Source: Candidatus Zixiibacteriota bacterium
GTDB lineage: Bacteria > Zixibacteria > MSB-5A5 > UM-FILTER-46-8
Assembly: GCA_014730345.1 (NCBI GenBank)
Contig: WJIJ01000154.1
Location: 1-44,257, forward strand
Length of the DNA: 44,257 bases
Reading direction: 5' to 3'
This document shows, one piece after another, positions 19,096 through 26,689 of the stretch; the first letter of the stretch is position 1; each line of letters opens with the position of its first letter. Both the position numbers and the translations under genes were made by a program. Below the pieces are notes generated by a model. That model worked only from the letters and a program-made list of their open reading frames with translations, ran no database searches and had not been told where the DNA came from.

Positions 19096-19883
19096 GACTT
19101 AGATGTCCTTTTTAACCATTGGTCAAGAAAACTCATCAATTCCCCGGGAGGCTTGAGCCACAGGTCGGCCGCCGTGGGACGGTATTCTTTTCTGACAAGG
19201 ATTGAATATCCCCTGCCTTTGAGAGCGTTAAAGGCATCCTCATCGGTGAGGTCATCACCAAGATACGCAGTGGGAATCCCCTCGTTCATCTCGCCGAGAA
19301 TGGTGTTAACGGCATCACCTTTGTCCCTGCCTGGAACCCTGAGTTCGAGTCCGCCATCGAACTCCTTTACGGTTAATCCGGAATCGAACGCAATCGGATT
19401 CAATAACGGCAACAACCTCTCCCGTAATATCTCTATGTCTTTGTCATTCATCCCCCGCCAGTGTATAGCCAGAGAACCCGGTTTCTGCTCACACCACGGG
19501 GTTAGCTTTAAATCCTCTATAATTTTATCAGCGTCGGCAAGTCCCTTCAACGCCTTCTCATCCATTTCCGCTATTTCGTAGCGGCCATCGGGGTAAAATC
19601 TCTCCCATCCATGGGATCCCCAGATCTCCGGTTTTTCATCCAGATTTAATAGCGGGATCAAATCCCTGGTCCATCGTCCGCTTATTATCACGACCCTCGA
19701 TTTGGATTTTTTGATAATACCGTTCAACAACTCCCGTATCCCCGGGTAGGGAACGGCTTTATCGCGTTGGATCCTGAAAGGCGCCAGCGTTCCGTCATAA
19801 TCTAAAAATAAAACGCTTTCGGGAGAGGAAGTGATTTCTTCGAATAACTTTTCCAGTTTAAAATCGGGGGTTATAATTTGCAT
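19092..19883 (-). CDS. otsB: trehalose-6-phosphate phosphatase
   Basis: 263 residues, a HAD-superfamily phosphatase that dephosphorylates trehalose-6-phosphate to free trehalose. The nucleophile motif is FLDYDGTLAP (D28 and D30), motif II is V-V-I-I-S-G-R near 65, and the acidic motif is Y-L-G-D-D-L-T-D-E-D-A-F near 214. W-G-S-H-G-W-E near 88 is typical of trehalose phosphatases. It starts five bases after the stop of the TreT-like gene with no clear ribosome site, suggesting coupling. It ends in TGA overlapping the mscS ATG. With otsA two genes on, the full two-step pathway is present. Confidence 0.95.
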   Translation of the reverse strand: MQIITPDFKLEKLFEEITSSPESVLFLDYDGTLAPFRIQRDKAVPYPGIRELLNGIIKKSKSRVVIISGRWTRDLIPLLNLDEKPEIWGSHGWERFYPDGRYEIAEMDEKALKGLADADKIIEDLKLTPWCEQKPGSLAIHWRGMNDKDIEILRERLLPLLNPIAFDSGLTVKEFDGGLELRVPGRDKGDAVNTILGEMNEGIPTAYLGDDLTDEDAFNALKGRGYSILVRKEYRPTAADLWLKPPGELMSFLDQWLKRTSKS

Positions 19884-19888
19884 AGGAA

Positions 19889-21130
19889 CTAACTTACTTC
19901 GATCCTTTCTCTGCCGCCGTTTAATAAAGCGAAAATCAAGCTGAGGTATTCCTTCAGATGCCGGGTTACAAGGAAATTCTCCCTGACAAATTCCCGCGCT
20001 TTGTTACCCATCTCGATTAACTCATCACCGCGATGGTAAAGATAGCGAATTCTGAATGCCGCTCCTTCGGGCGTATTGACTAAAAATCCGGTATGATGGT
20101 TAACTACCTGAATACGGATTCCGCCGGTGTCCCCGCCGATGACCGGTTTGCGTTTCCACATGCCTTCGGTAACGGTCAAACCGAATCCTTCCCTTACCGA
20201 TTTCTGCAGAACGATATCAGCGGCCCGCTGAAGGGCGTTGATAATGCGGTGGGCATCGCCCGGCAGGAGCAAAATATGAATATCCGGGTCATCGCCGGCG
20301 GCGATGCGGACTTCGTTTAAAACTATTTCCCCTTCCGGGTCGTCGGAGGCTCCTCCGCCGGCGAGAATCAGTTGAAGGTTGGGTATAAATTTCTTGGCAA
20401 GTTTATATGCCCTTATTACCCCCAGAGGATCTTTGAATCGGTCATAGCGCGAAATCTGCACTATCAACGGCCGGTCGATATCGAAATCGAACTGGCGGCA
20501 GATGGTACGTACTTCTTCATCGTCCAATTCCACATTTTTCTCGTTCAAGGGGTCTATACTGGGAGGAATCAGGTAAATCGGATGAGGCAGGGCTTGAGCG
20601 AATGTAGATAATGAGAATACACTGGCATCGTAGTTGCTTACGAAATTTTTCAGGTATTTCCATACCGGCCTGAATGGTTTGCCGGCGTCGATATGGCATC
20701 TCCATACCCACTTGCCTTTTCTTTGCGGAAAGTGATTTATTAACGCCGCCGGCTGGGGGTCATGGATAAACACAATGTCGGCATCCTGTAACCTGTCTCT
20801 CAATCTCTCGGCAGTTTGTTCATTGGTTTTCTCATAAGCGTCAAGAAGTGATCTCGAAACATCGATCCTGTTGCCCTGTATGGCATTATGAAAACTTTTA
20901 GTGCACTGGTAAAAGGCGGGGTCGCCCTCGATAACTTCCCAGGACGTGTCCAACCCCAGGTCAATCATCAACGGTATCATCTTGTGGAGTATTTCCGCCA
21001 CTCCGCCGCCCACCTTGGTGGAATTCACATGTACAACCTTCAATCCGTCGAGGGGGCTCGCGAGTTGTCTTAAGTGGCTGATTACGTCCTGGCCCGCGAT
21101 TTCCGCGTATTGATTTAACACATTATCCAT
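19889..21130 (-). CDS. treT: TreT-like trehalose synthase (GT4-family glycosyltransferase)
   Basis: 413 residues from the ATG at 21130. The frame could begin at a TTG at 21151, but GGAAG lies eight bases before the ATG. The N-terminal block H-V-N-S-T-K-V-G-G-G-V-A-E-I-L is the hallmark of trehalose glycosyltransferring synthase, which joins nucleotide-activated glucose to free glucose to give trehalose directly. The GT-B C-terminal half shows Q-I-S-R-Y-D-R-F-K-D-P near 235, L-A-G-G-G-A-S-D-D-P-E-G near 270, and R-E-G-F-G-L-T-V-T-E-G-M-W near 325, the E-x7-E site region. Its first eight bases overlap the DUF5752 gene. This gives the cell a second trehalose route independent of OtsAB. Reversibility and donor preference cannot be read from sequence. 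Confidence 0.88.
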   Translation of the reverse strand: MDNVLNQYAEIAGQDVISHLRQLASPLDGLKVVHVNSTKVGGGVAEILHKMIPLMIDLGLDTSWEVIEGDPAFYQCTKSFHNAIQGNRIDVSRSLLDAYEKTNEQTAERLRDRLQDADIVFIHDPQPAALINHFPQRKGKWVWRCHIDAGKPFRPVWKYLKNFVSNYDASVFSLSTFAQALPHPIYLIPPSIDPLNEKNVELDDEEVRTICRQFDFDIDRPLIVQISRYDRFKDPLGVIRAYKLAKKFIPNLQLILAGGGASDDPEGEIVLNEVRIAAGDDPDIHILLLPGDAHRIINALQRAADIVLQKSVREGFGLTVTEGMWKRKPVIGGDTGGIRIQVVNHHTGFLVNTPEGAAFRIRYLYHRGDELIEMGNKAREFVRENFLVTRHLKEYLSLIFALLNGGRERIEVS

Positions 21131-21866
21131 TATGATTGCTTCCGTTTTCAAAGTAATCGCCGAACACCTCTGTCAATTGAGCCCTTAATTCAGAAAGGGT
21201 AGAAAAATATGGATCGATCCCGGCTATTCTATCGCAGAGTTCCATGTATTGGTCACCGAAGCCGAGAAGCCAGCTACGGAAGTCATCAATACTTTCCTCA
21301 GTCCTGCGCCGCGCGTCGATAAAATGATAGAAAACACTGCCCACTGATAGGGAGGGAAGAACATCGGTAAATTGGAATGGATGCTCCACCCGATAATTAG
21401 TATTGAATATCACTATCTGGGAACGTATGAATTCAAAATGATTCCCCCGGGTTGACCACAAAGGGTACTCGAGTTCATCGAGCCGCTCCTCGATTATATC
21501 CATCAATTCCTGTCTTAACGCTTCCATGTCCGGAAACTCGGTTGGATCGATGAGGCTTAAACGCTCCGCAAGAATTTTATCGTGAAGCTGGCGATGAATC
21601 CAGATGGCGAAATCGTTATGGTATTCGGGATCATCAAATTTGGGTCTGAGCAAACCTCCCCAAAAATGATAATACAGGGTGTTATGGTCGCATTCGTTAA
21701 GGTGTTGTCTCAAATCCCGCAAGCTTTGGGCTCGCTTGCCGGTGGCGATAGCTATCATTGAACAGTCTTTTATCGCAAAGGGATCTAATACAGGTTCATC
21801 GGGACTCATATCCTGAACTGACTTCTCCTCTAATTTTTTTTCGCTCTTATAATCTTTGAATTCCAA
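21123..21866 (-). CDS. DUF5752-family protein preceding treT
   Basis: 247 residues of a conserved uncharacterised family. The conserved core begins near residue 29 (F-A-I-K-D-C-S-M-I-A-I-A-T-G-K) and includes Y-Y-H-F-W-G, an N-D-F-A-I-W-I block, A-E-R-L-S-L-I-D-P and, in a second half, F-Y-H-F-I-D-A-R-R-R. The protein looks like two similar alpha-helical halves, each with an H-F motif. I recall the family being found next to TreT-like synthases, as here. The start is a TTG at 21866 with GGGGAA eight bases upstream. A possible alternative is the ATG at 21809, which would fit if the TATAAT at 21872-21867 is a promoter element. First gene of the trehalose operon; role unknown, perhaps regulation or a partner of TreT. 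Confidence 0.8.
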   Translation of the reverse strand: MEFKDYKSEKKLEEKSVQDMSPDEPVLDPFAIKDCSMIAIATGKRAQSLRDLRQHLNECDHNTLYYHFWGGLLRPKFDDPEYHNDFAIWIHRQLHDKILAERLSLIDPTEFPDMEALRQELMDIIEERLDELEYPLWSTRGNHFEFIRSQIVIFNTNYRVEHPFQFTDVLPSLSVGSVFYHFIDARRRTEESIDDFRSWLLGFGDQYMELCDRIAGIDPYFSTLSELRAQLTEVFGDYFENGSNHNG

Positions 21867-22020
21867 TTATACAATTCCCCGGAGTTTATCAATAACTTTT
21901 TTATTTAATTCGGGTTTCTACGGAAAATGTTTATCAATAAAGTGTTCAATGCTTTCAAATACTGCTTTTGAAGCCGGTAAAATCGCTGTAAGGGCTTCAG
22001 CCTACTGTAAACTTCCCGTA

Positions 22021-22055
22021 AAATTAAAAACCCTCCTCCAGTAAGAGGAGGGTTT
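22021..22055 (-). terminator. rho-independent terminator after the 125-residue orphan gene
   Basis: AAACCCTCCTC (22028-22038) pairs with GAGGAGGGTTT (22045-22055) around a six-base loop. On the minus strand it is followed by T-rich sequence. It separates the orphan gene from the trehalose operon, which must start in the next 150 bases or rely on readthrough. Confidence 0.9.
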
Positions 22056-22118
22056 AAAGGTTCAACAGGTATGACCGCTGAATGTTCCGCGCGGTTTAAA
22101 AATTGCCTGTTTAGGAGA

Positions 22119-22496
22119 CTATTCAGCCGGACCGAGTATTTTGTGCACCTCATTTGCCAAGTCGGCGGGATCGATAAATTTATAATCGATACCGGCGGCG
22201 GCTACGAGTTTATGGGCTTTGTCATGTTTATCCTTCGGCGCGATTATAAGCACCGGGATCTTATTAGCCCGTACCGCGGAAAAAAGTTCCTCCATGGTCT
22301 GGTGAGTAAAAAGTGTGGTAAACTTATGCAGGTATCCGACTATAACCGCTATTCCATCGGCGGTAGTAATGTGAGTCAGGTTTTTCCCATGATTATCCCA
22401 GCCGTTGGAAAGGGGGAGGGTTTCATGCCCTTCGATTATAACATCGGTAAGGACTTCGGAGTTTGTACCCTCAAGGTATCCCAATGTTTTGACCAT
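22119..22496 (-). CDS. conserved-looking 125-residue cytoplasmic protein of unknown function
   Basis: It opens M-V-K-T-L-G-Y-L-E-G-T and contains LSNGWDNHGK near residues 29-38, a G-I-A-V-I-V-G-Y-L-H-K helix, K-I-P-V-L-I-I-A-P-K-D near 80 and a C-terminal helix. Alternating strands and helices suggest a small alpha/beta fold. There is no signal peptide, membrane segment or known catalytic motif; I do not recognise the family. The start is well supported: AGGAG six bases upstream, a near-consensus promoter at 22546-22574 and a strong terminator after it. It therefore is a monocistronic, probably well-expressed gene. It sits next to the trehalose operon on the same strand, which may mean a stress role, but that is only positional. 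Confidence 0.75.
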   Translation of the reverse strand: MVKTLGYLEGTNSEVLTDVIIEGHETLPLSNGWDNHGKNLTHITTADGIAVIVGYLHKFTTLFTHQTMEELFSAVRANKIPVLIIAPKDKHDKAHKLVAAAGIDYKFIDPADLANEVHKILGPAE

Positions 22497-22545
22497 TTAT
22501 ATCTCCTAATTGATTGTTTCAGGTTTTAAATCATTGTCATATTAT

Positions 22546-22574
22546 ATTATAAATCTATACCAGCCGGCTTCCAA
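22546..22574 (-). promoter_or_regulatory. strong sigma-70 promoter of the orphan gene
   Basis: TTGGAA (22574-22569), exactly 17 bases, TATAAT (22551-22546) on the minus strand. The expected RNA start is about 40 bases before the ATG at 22496. Confidence 0.7.
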
Positions 22575-22649
22575 CAGATTTTTAAACATGTTCACCCGCC
22601 GGCATTATCTTTTTCATGGCGAAAAGCATTTTAATTATTATATTGTATT

Positions 22650-22678
22650 TTGAAAGGACTTGTATTCTATACCATAAT
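22650..22678 (+). promoter_or_regulatory. candidate promoter of the MBOAT-SGNH operon
   Basis: TTGAAA (22650-22655), 17 bases, CATAAT (22673-22678), about 70 bases before the MBOAT start and divergent from the orphan-gene promoter. Confidence 0.45.
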
Positions 22679-22746
22679 TATGCGATTTATTATCCTTTCA
22701 GAAGGTTGAACGCTCGAAGGTGCTGAATTAGTTTCAATAAATTCCA

Positions 22747-24189
22747 ATGCTTTTCAATTCATTACATTACCTCGTTTTCTTCCCCGTAGTAGTCGCGATT
22801 TATTTCAGCATCCCCCACCGATACCGGTGGATTTTACTTCTCTCCGCCAGCTATTATTTTTATATGTGCTGGAAGGCGGAATACCTTTTCTTAATTCTCA
22901 TCTCTACCGCGATTGATTATTTCTGCGGACTGCAGATGGGGAAAAGGGTCAAAAGGGAGTCCCGCCGGAAGTTTCTCATCCTGAGCCTGTTTACTAATCT
23001 GGGCCTTCTGTTTTCCTTTAAATACTTCAATTTCTTCAACGATTCAATGCGGGATCTCTTTAATCAGTTCAATATATTTTATAATATCCCGGCATTCGAT
23101 GTTTTACTGCCCGTTGGAATTTCATTCTATACTTTTCAGACCCTTAGCTATACAATAGATGTCTACCGCGGCGTGAAGAAGCCCGAAAGGCATCCGGGAA
23201 TTTTTGCTGTTTACGTGGCATTCTTCCCTCAACTCGTTGCCGGTCCAATTGAACGTTCTGTGAGGCTGATGCCCCAGTTTTATGAGCAGAAATCCTTCGA
23301 TTACCAGCGCGTAACCGACGGTTTGAAGATTATGGTCTGGGGATTTATCAAGAAACTGGTGATCGCGGACCATCTGGCGATGTATGTGAACCAGATATAT
23401 AATAATCCCGGAAATTATACGGGGATGCCGCTTCTATTGGCGACTTACTTTTTTGCTTTCCAGATTTACTGTGATTTTTCAGGTTACTCGGATATCGCCA
23501 TAGGAAGCGCGAAAGTGATGGGTTATGACCTGATGCAGAATTTCCGTCGCCCTTATTTCTCCAGGTCCATCTCTGAATTCTGGAAGAGATGGCATATCTC
23601 TTTATCGAGCTGGTTCAGGGATTATCTTTATATACCATTGGGAGGCAACAGGGTAGCCAAGTGGAGGTGGTATTATAATCTATTGGTGGTTTTCATTGTG
23701 AGCGGTTTCTGGCACGGCGCGAACTGGACTTTCCTTTTCTGGGGCGCGTTGCATGGTTCTTATCTTGTATTGTCCATAATTACAGCAAAAATTCGCTATC
23801 GGATAGTTTCTTTTCTCGGTCTTGTCAACACGCCGATACTGCACAAAGTGATAAAGGTAGTTATTACTTTTCACCTGGCATTGTTCGCGTGGGTGTTTTT
23901 CAGGGCGAATTCCATATCTGATGCCTTTCTAATCCTCGGCAGTATGTTTAGAGGCGGCGCGAACTGGTTTAAACCCGGGCCGAAAATCGACGGTTTTGAT
24001 ATTAATCTCGCGATTATATCCATTTTAGTTATGGAGGCTATCCAGTTATACCAGGAAAGGGCATCAGTATTGGAATTTATTAACAGCAAGCCGGTTTTAA
24101 TTCGATGGGCTATATACTATGTCGCAGTAATGGTCATTCTCTTATTCGGTACATTTGAGGAAGTGGAGTTTATTTATTTCCAATTTTAG
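22747..24189 (+). CDS. MBOAT-family O-acyltransferase (AlgI/DltB type)
   Basis: 480 residues with about ten to twelve membrane segments. It transfers acyl (usually acetyl) groups across the membrane onto extracellular polysaccharide or another envelope glycan. The family is recognised by P-V-G-I-S-F-Y-T-F-Q near 122, Q-L-V-A-G-P-I-E-R near 162, CDFSGYSDIAIG near 242 and the catalytic region S-G-F-W-H-G-A-N-W with H323, followed by A-L-H-G with H336. All are intact. The ATG has no good ribosome binding site. The next gene, 10 bases downstream, encodes the expected extracytoplasmic SGNH-like partner, as in alginate acetylation systems. The actual glycan is not encoded in this window. Confidence 0.94.
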   Translation: MLFNSLHYLVFFPVVVAIYFSIPHRYRWILLLSASYYFYMCWKAEYLFLILISTAIDYFCGLQMGKRVKRESRRKFLILSLFTNLGLLFSFKYFNFFNDSMRDLFNQFNIFYNIPAFDVLLPVGISFYTFQTLSYTIDVYRGVKKPERHPGIFAVYVAFFPQLVAGPIERSVRLMPQFYEQKSFDYQRVTDGLKIMVWGFIKKLVIADHLAMYVNQIYNNPGNYTGMPLLLATYFFAFQIYCDFSGYSDIAIGSAKVMGYDLMQNFRRPYFSRSISEFWKRWHISLSSWFRDYLYIPLGGNRVAKWRWYYNLLVVFIVSGFWHGANWTFLFWGALHGSYLVLSIITAKIRYRIVSFLGLVNTPILHKVIKVVITFHLALFAWVFFRANSISDAFLILGSMFRGGANWFKPGPKIDGFDINLAIISILVMEAIQLYQERASVLEFINSKPVLIRWAIYYVAVMVILLFGTFEEVEFIYFQF

Positions 24190-24199
24190 GTAAAGGCTT

Positions 24200-25186
24200 T
24201 TGGCTAAATTAATTTTGCGATTATCCATATTTATTGTTTTGATTGTAACGACAATCCTGGCGCTAATCCTGATTTCGCCTCCCCGCGCTGATAGCTATTT
24301 AATGGCTTTTAAAAATAAGCAAAAGTTGTTAAGGGAAACACCCTCGCCCAGAATGATTTTCGTGGGCGGTTCCGGACTGGCTTACGGGCTGGACAGTGAA
24401 ATGATCGGGTCTCATTTTGAACGGTACAATGTCATAAATACCGGACTTGCGTACAAAATTGGAATGAGATTTATGCTGGAAAACGTGAAGACTCATCTCA
24501 AACCGGGGGACCTGGTAGTGCTTATACCCGAATATCAGCTTTTCTATGAGTATTTCGATGGAAGCATTACCTTGTTTGCGATTGTGGAAATCGAACCGGA
24601 TGTTGTTGAAAGCATATCATTTAGCCAGGTCTTTTCAATGCTCGATGAATTCCCTCAATATTTTCAGAGACATTTTAATTTCCTGGTTAATTCTACTATT
24701 CTCAATAAATCTATGGCGCTTTCATACGAAAAAGTCTCGAATTTTAATCGCTATGGCGATTTCGAGGGGCATCTCGGATTGAAATCGGTGGATATAACAA
24801 AAATCCCCCTGTTTGCCCCCGACCAGGGAAAAGAATTTGATAAAGACTCTAAGGATTATTTAAACCGTTTCTATGGGGATATTCGCGAAAAAGGCGCGGA
24901 CGCCGTTTTGATATTTCCTTTAATATCCGGATTCCATTACAGAACGCACAAGGAGAAGATTGATCTTGTATATGACTTTCTAAAGGACGGCCTTAATATG
25001 CCAATCCTGAATACGCCGCAAGAATTCACCGCGGACTCCCGTTTATTCTTTAATCAAAAGTATCACATGAATATAGAAGGCAGAAAATATTACAATCCAT
25101 TGATTATCAATAAATTAAAGTTATATCTAAGTAAATTGGATACTCAGCCGGCGACCGACAGGACAGAGCTATTTATTGAAAACTAA
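24200..25186 (+). CDS. membrane-anchored SGNH-like protein, partner of the MBOAT acyltransferase
   Basis: 328 residues from a TTG start with AAAGG upstream. One membrane segment at residues 5-26 anchors a domain outside the cytoplasm. An SGNH-hydrolase-like pattern is visible: V-G-G-S-G-L-A-Y-G near 55-63 with S58 as candidate nucleophile, and N-Q-K-Y-H-M-N near the end with H289. The usual aspartate three residues before that histidine is replaced by glutamine-lysine-tyrosine, so the catalytic triad is not certain. Proteins of this type (AlgJ, AlgX, DltD-like) take the acyl group from the MBOAT protein and place it on a polymer. Pairing and the ten-base gap support that role here. Confidence 0.75.
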   Translation: MAKLILRLSIFIVLIVTTILALILISPPRADSYLMAFKNKQKLLRETPSPRMIFVGGSGLAYGLDSEMIGSHFERYNVINTGLAYKIGMRFMLENVKTHLKPGDLVVLIPEYQLFYEYFDGSITLFAIVEIEPDVVESISFSQVFSMLDEFPQYFQRHFNFLVNSTILNKSMALSYEKVSNFNRYGDFEGHLGLKSVDITKIPLFAPDQGKEFDKDSKDYLNRFYGDIREKGADAVLIFPLISGFHYRTHKEKIDLVYDFLKDGLNMPILNTPQEFTADSRLFFNQKYHMNIEGRKYYNPLIINKLKLYLSKLDTQPATDRTELFIEN

Positions 25187-25211
25187 TATTGATGATTATT
25201 TATAAATATGC

Positions 25212-25240
25212 TTGCTAATAAATACGGAATTTAGTATATT
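25212..25240 (+). promoter_or_regulatory. promoter of the cysteine desulfurase gene
   Basis: TTGCTA (25212-25217), 17 bases, TATATT (25235-25240), about 75 bases before the ATG at 25316. Confidence 0.5.
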
Positions 25241-25315
25241 GACCGGATTTTTGAGAATCACTGAGGTCAGCCAGCTTAACTAAGCAAGACCGCCATATAG
25301 AATACGGAGAGCGCA

Positions 25316-26512
25316 ATGAAAACCGACATTATTTATTTGGACAATGCCGCCACAGCGTGGCCCAAACCAGACAACGTGTACAAGTTTATGACCGAGTTTT
25401 ACAGCCGTATGGGAGTTAATCCCGGGCGTAGCGGTTTTGACAAGGCAATTGAAGCCGGAAATATAATTGAAAATTTACGTAAACGGTTGACCAGTTTCTT
25501 TGGAGGCGATGAAGATACGCCCGAACGCCTTTGTTTCGGTTACAATGCAACGGATGCTTTAAATTTGATTATTAATGGTCTCCTTTCAGAAGGAGACCAT
25601 GTCGTTACTACCAACCTTGAGCATAATTCCGTTATCCGGCCTATTAATCACCTCGTCCGCGATGGAGGAGTAGAAGCTACTTATTTACCCTTTGATAGTG
25701 ATGGATTTATTGATCCTGAAGATGTCCGCAAAGCGATTCAACCCAATACCCGGCTTGTAATTGTTAATCACGGCTCCAATGTTATCGGCACTATCCAGCC
25801 GGTGGCCGAAATCGGTAAGGTATGCAAAGAGATGGAAGTTACATTCGCTATTGATTCTTCCCAGACCGCTGGGGTTGTTCCGATTAATATGAAGGAAATG
25901 AATATAGATGTGCTCGCATTTACTGGGCACAAAGCGCTTATGGGTTCCACGGGAATAGGTGGTCTGTGTGTCAGAAAACACGTTGAATTAAAGCAAACGC
26001 GAAGTGGGGGAACCGGCGTTCGTTCGGCATATCCTTATCATCTTGAGGAATACCCATGGCGGATGGAATTTGGTACGCCAAACATGGTAGGCATTGCCGC
26101 CTTGTGGGCAGGGCAGGAATGGATTGAGCAACAGGGAGGAGAGCGGGAAATACATACGCGGGAAATGGAGCTTGCGGATAAATTCGTGTCGGCGTTGAAG
26201 GAAATCGATGAGATAAGTTTATACTGTTGCAACAGCCTTGATAATCACCTGTCCACGGTTACTTTGAACGTGGAAGGGTTGGAAGCCGGTGATGTGGGTA
26301 TTATGTTAGACGTCGATCATAATATCGCCACCAGAACAGGCTTACACTGCGCCCCCCTGGTACATGAGCAGTTGGGAATCCTTGATATTCACGGAGGAGT
26401 CCGTTTCTCAATCGGCGCTTTTAATACTGAGGAGCATATTGACTCGGCTATAAACGCCTTACAGGAAATTTCGACGGGAAGTACCGTTAAAAAAAAGGTA
26501 ATTAGCGGTTAA
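25316..26512 (+). CDS. cysteine desulfurase-family aminotransferase (class V, PLP-dependent)
   Basis: 398 residues. It should release sulfur (or selenium) from cysteine (selenocysteine) as a protein-bound persulfide. Motifs are YLDNAATAWPKP at 7-18, the V-T-T-N-L-E-H-N-S block near 97, AIDSSQTAG near 178, and the pyridoxal-phosphate lysine K206 in F-T-G-H-K-A-L-M-G-S. The catalytic cysteine is C345 in R-T-G-L-H-C-A-P-L-V-H. That last motif resembles the family I recall as am_tr_V_EGC rather than IscS or SufS. It stands alone, with no iscU, sufBCD or selD nearby, so its acceptor is unknown. GGAGAG lies four bases before the ATG. Confidence 0.9.
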   Translation: MKTDIIYLDNAATAWPKPDNVYKFMTEFYSRMGVNPGRSGFDKAIEAGNIIENLRKRLTSFFGGDEDTPERLCFGYNATDALNLIINGLLSEGDHVVTTNLEHNSVIRPINHLVRDGGVEATYLPFDSDGFIDPEDVRKAIQPNTRLVIVNHGSNVIGTIQPVAEIGKVCKEMEVTFAIDSSQTAGVVPINMKEMNIDVLAFTGHKALMGSTGIGGLCVRKHVELKQTRSGGTGVRSAYPYHLEEYPWRMEFGTPNMVGIAALWAGQEWIEQQGGEREIHTREMELADKFVSALKEIDEISLYCCNSLDNHLSTVTLNVEGLEAGDVGIMLDVDHNIATRTGLHCAPLVHEQLGILDIHGGVRFSIGAFNTEEHIDSAINALQEISTGSTVKKKVISG

Positions 26513-26689
26513 ATCTTAGTTTTAATATAAACATTGCTCTTACAAAACTAATTTTCTTCTAACAATTCATAAATATATTTGATGTAAATTAAAATCGTTT
26601 TACGTCGGTTTATACTGAATGCCCATTTTTCTTGATATTGATGTAGCCATACGGCCGATTTACTACAGTTTTATACAAGGACTCCAAAG

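Noticed and set aside
26574-26581. TATATTTG resembling a Bacteroidetes -7 promoter element
   Set aside because: No matching TTTG is found about 20 bases upstream, and other genes here use sigma-70-type signals.
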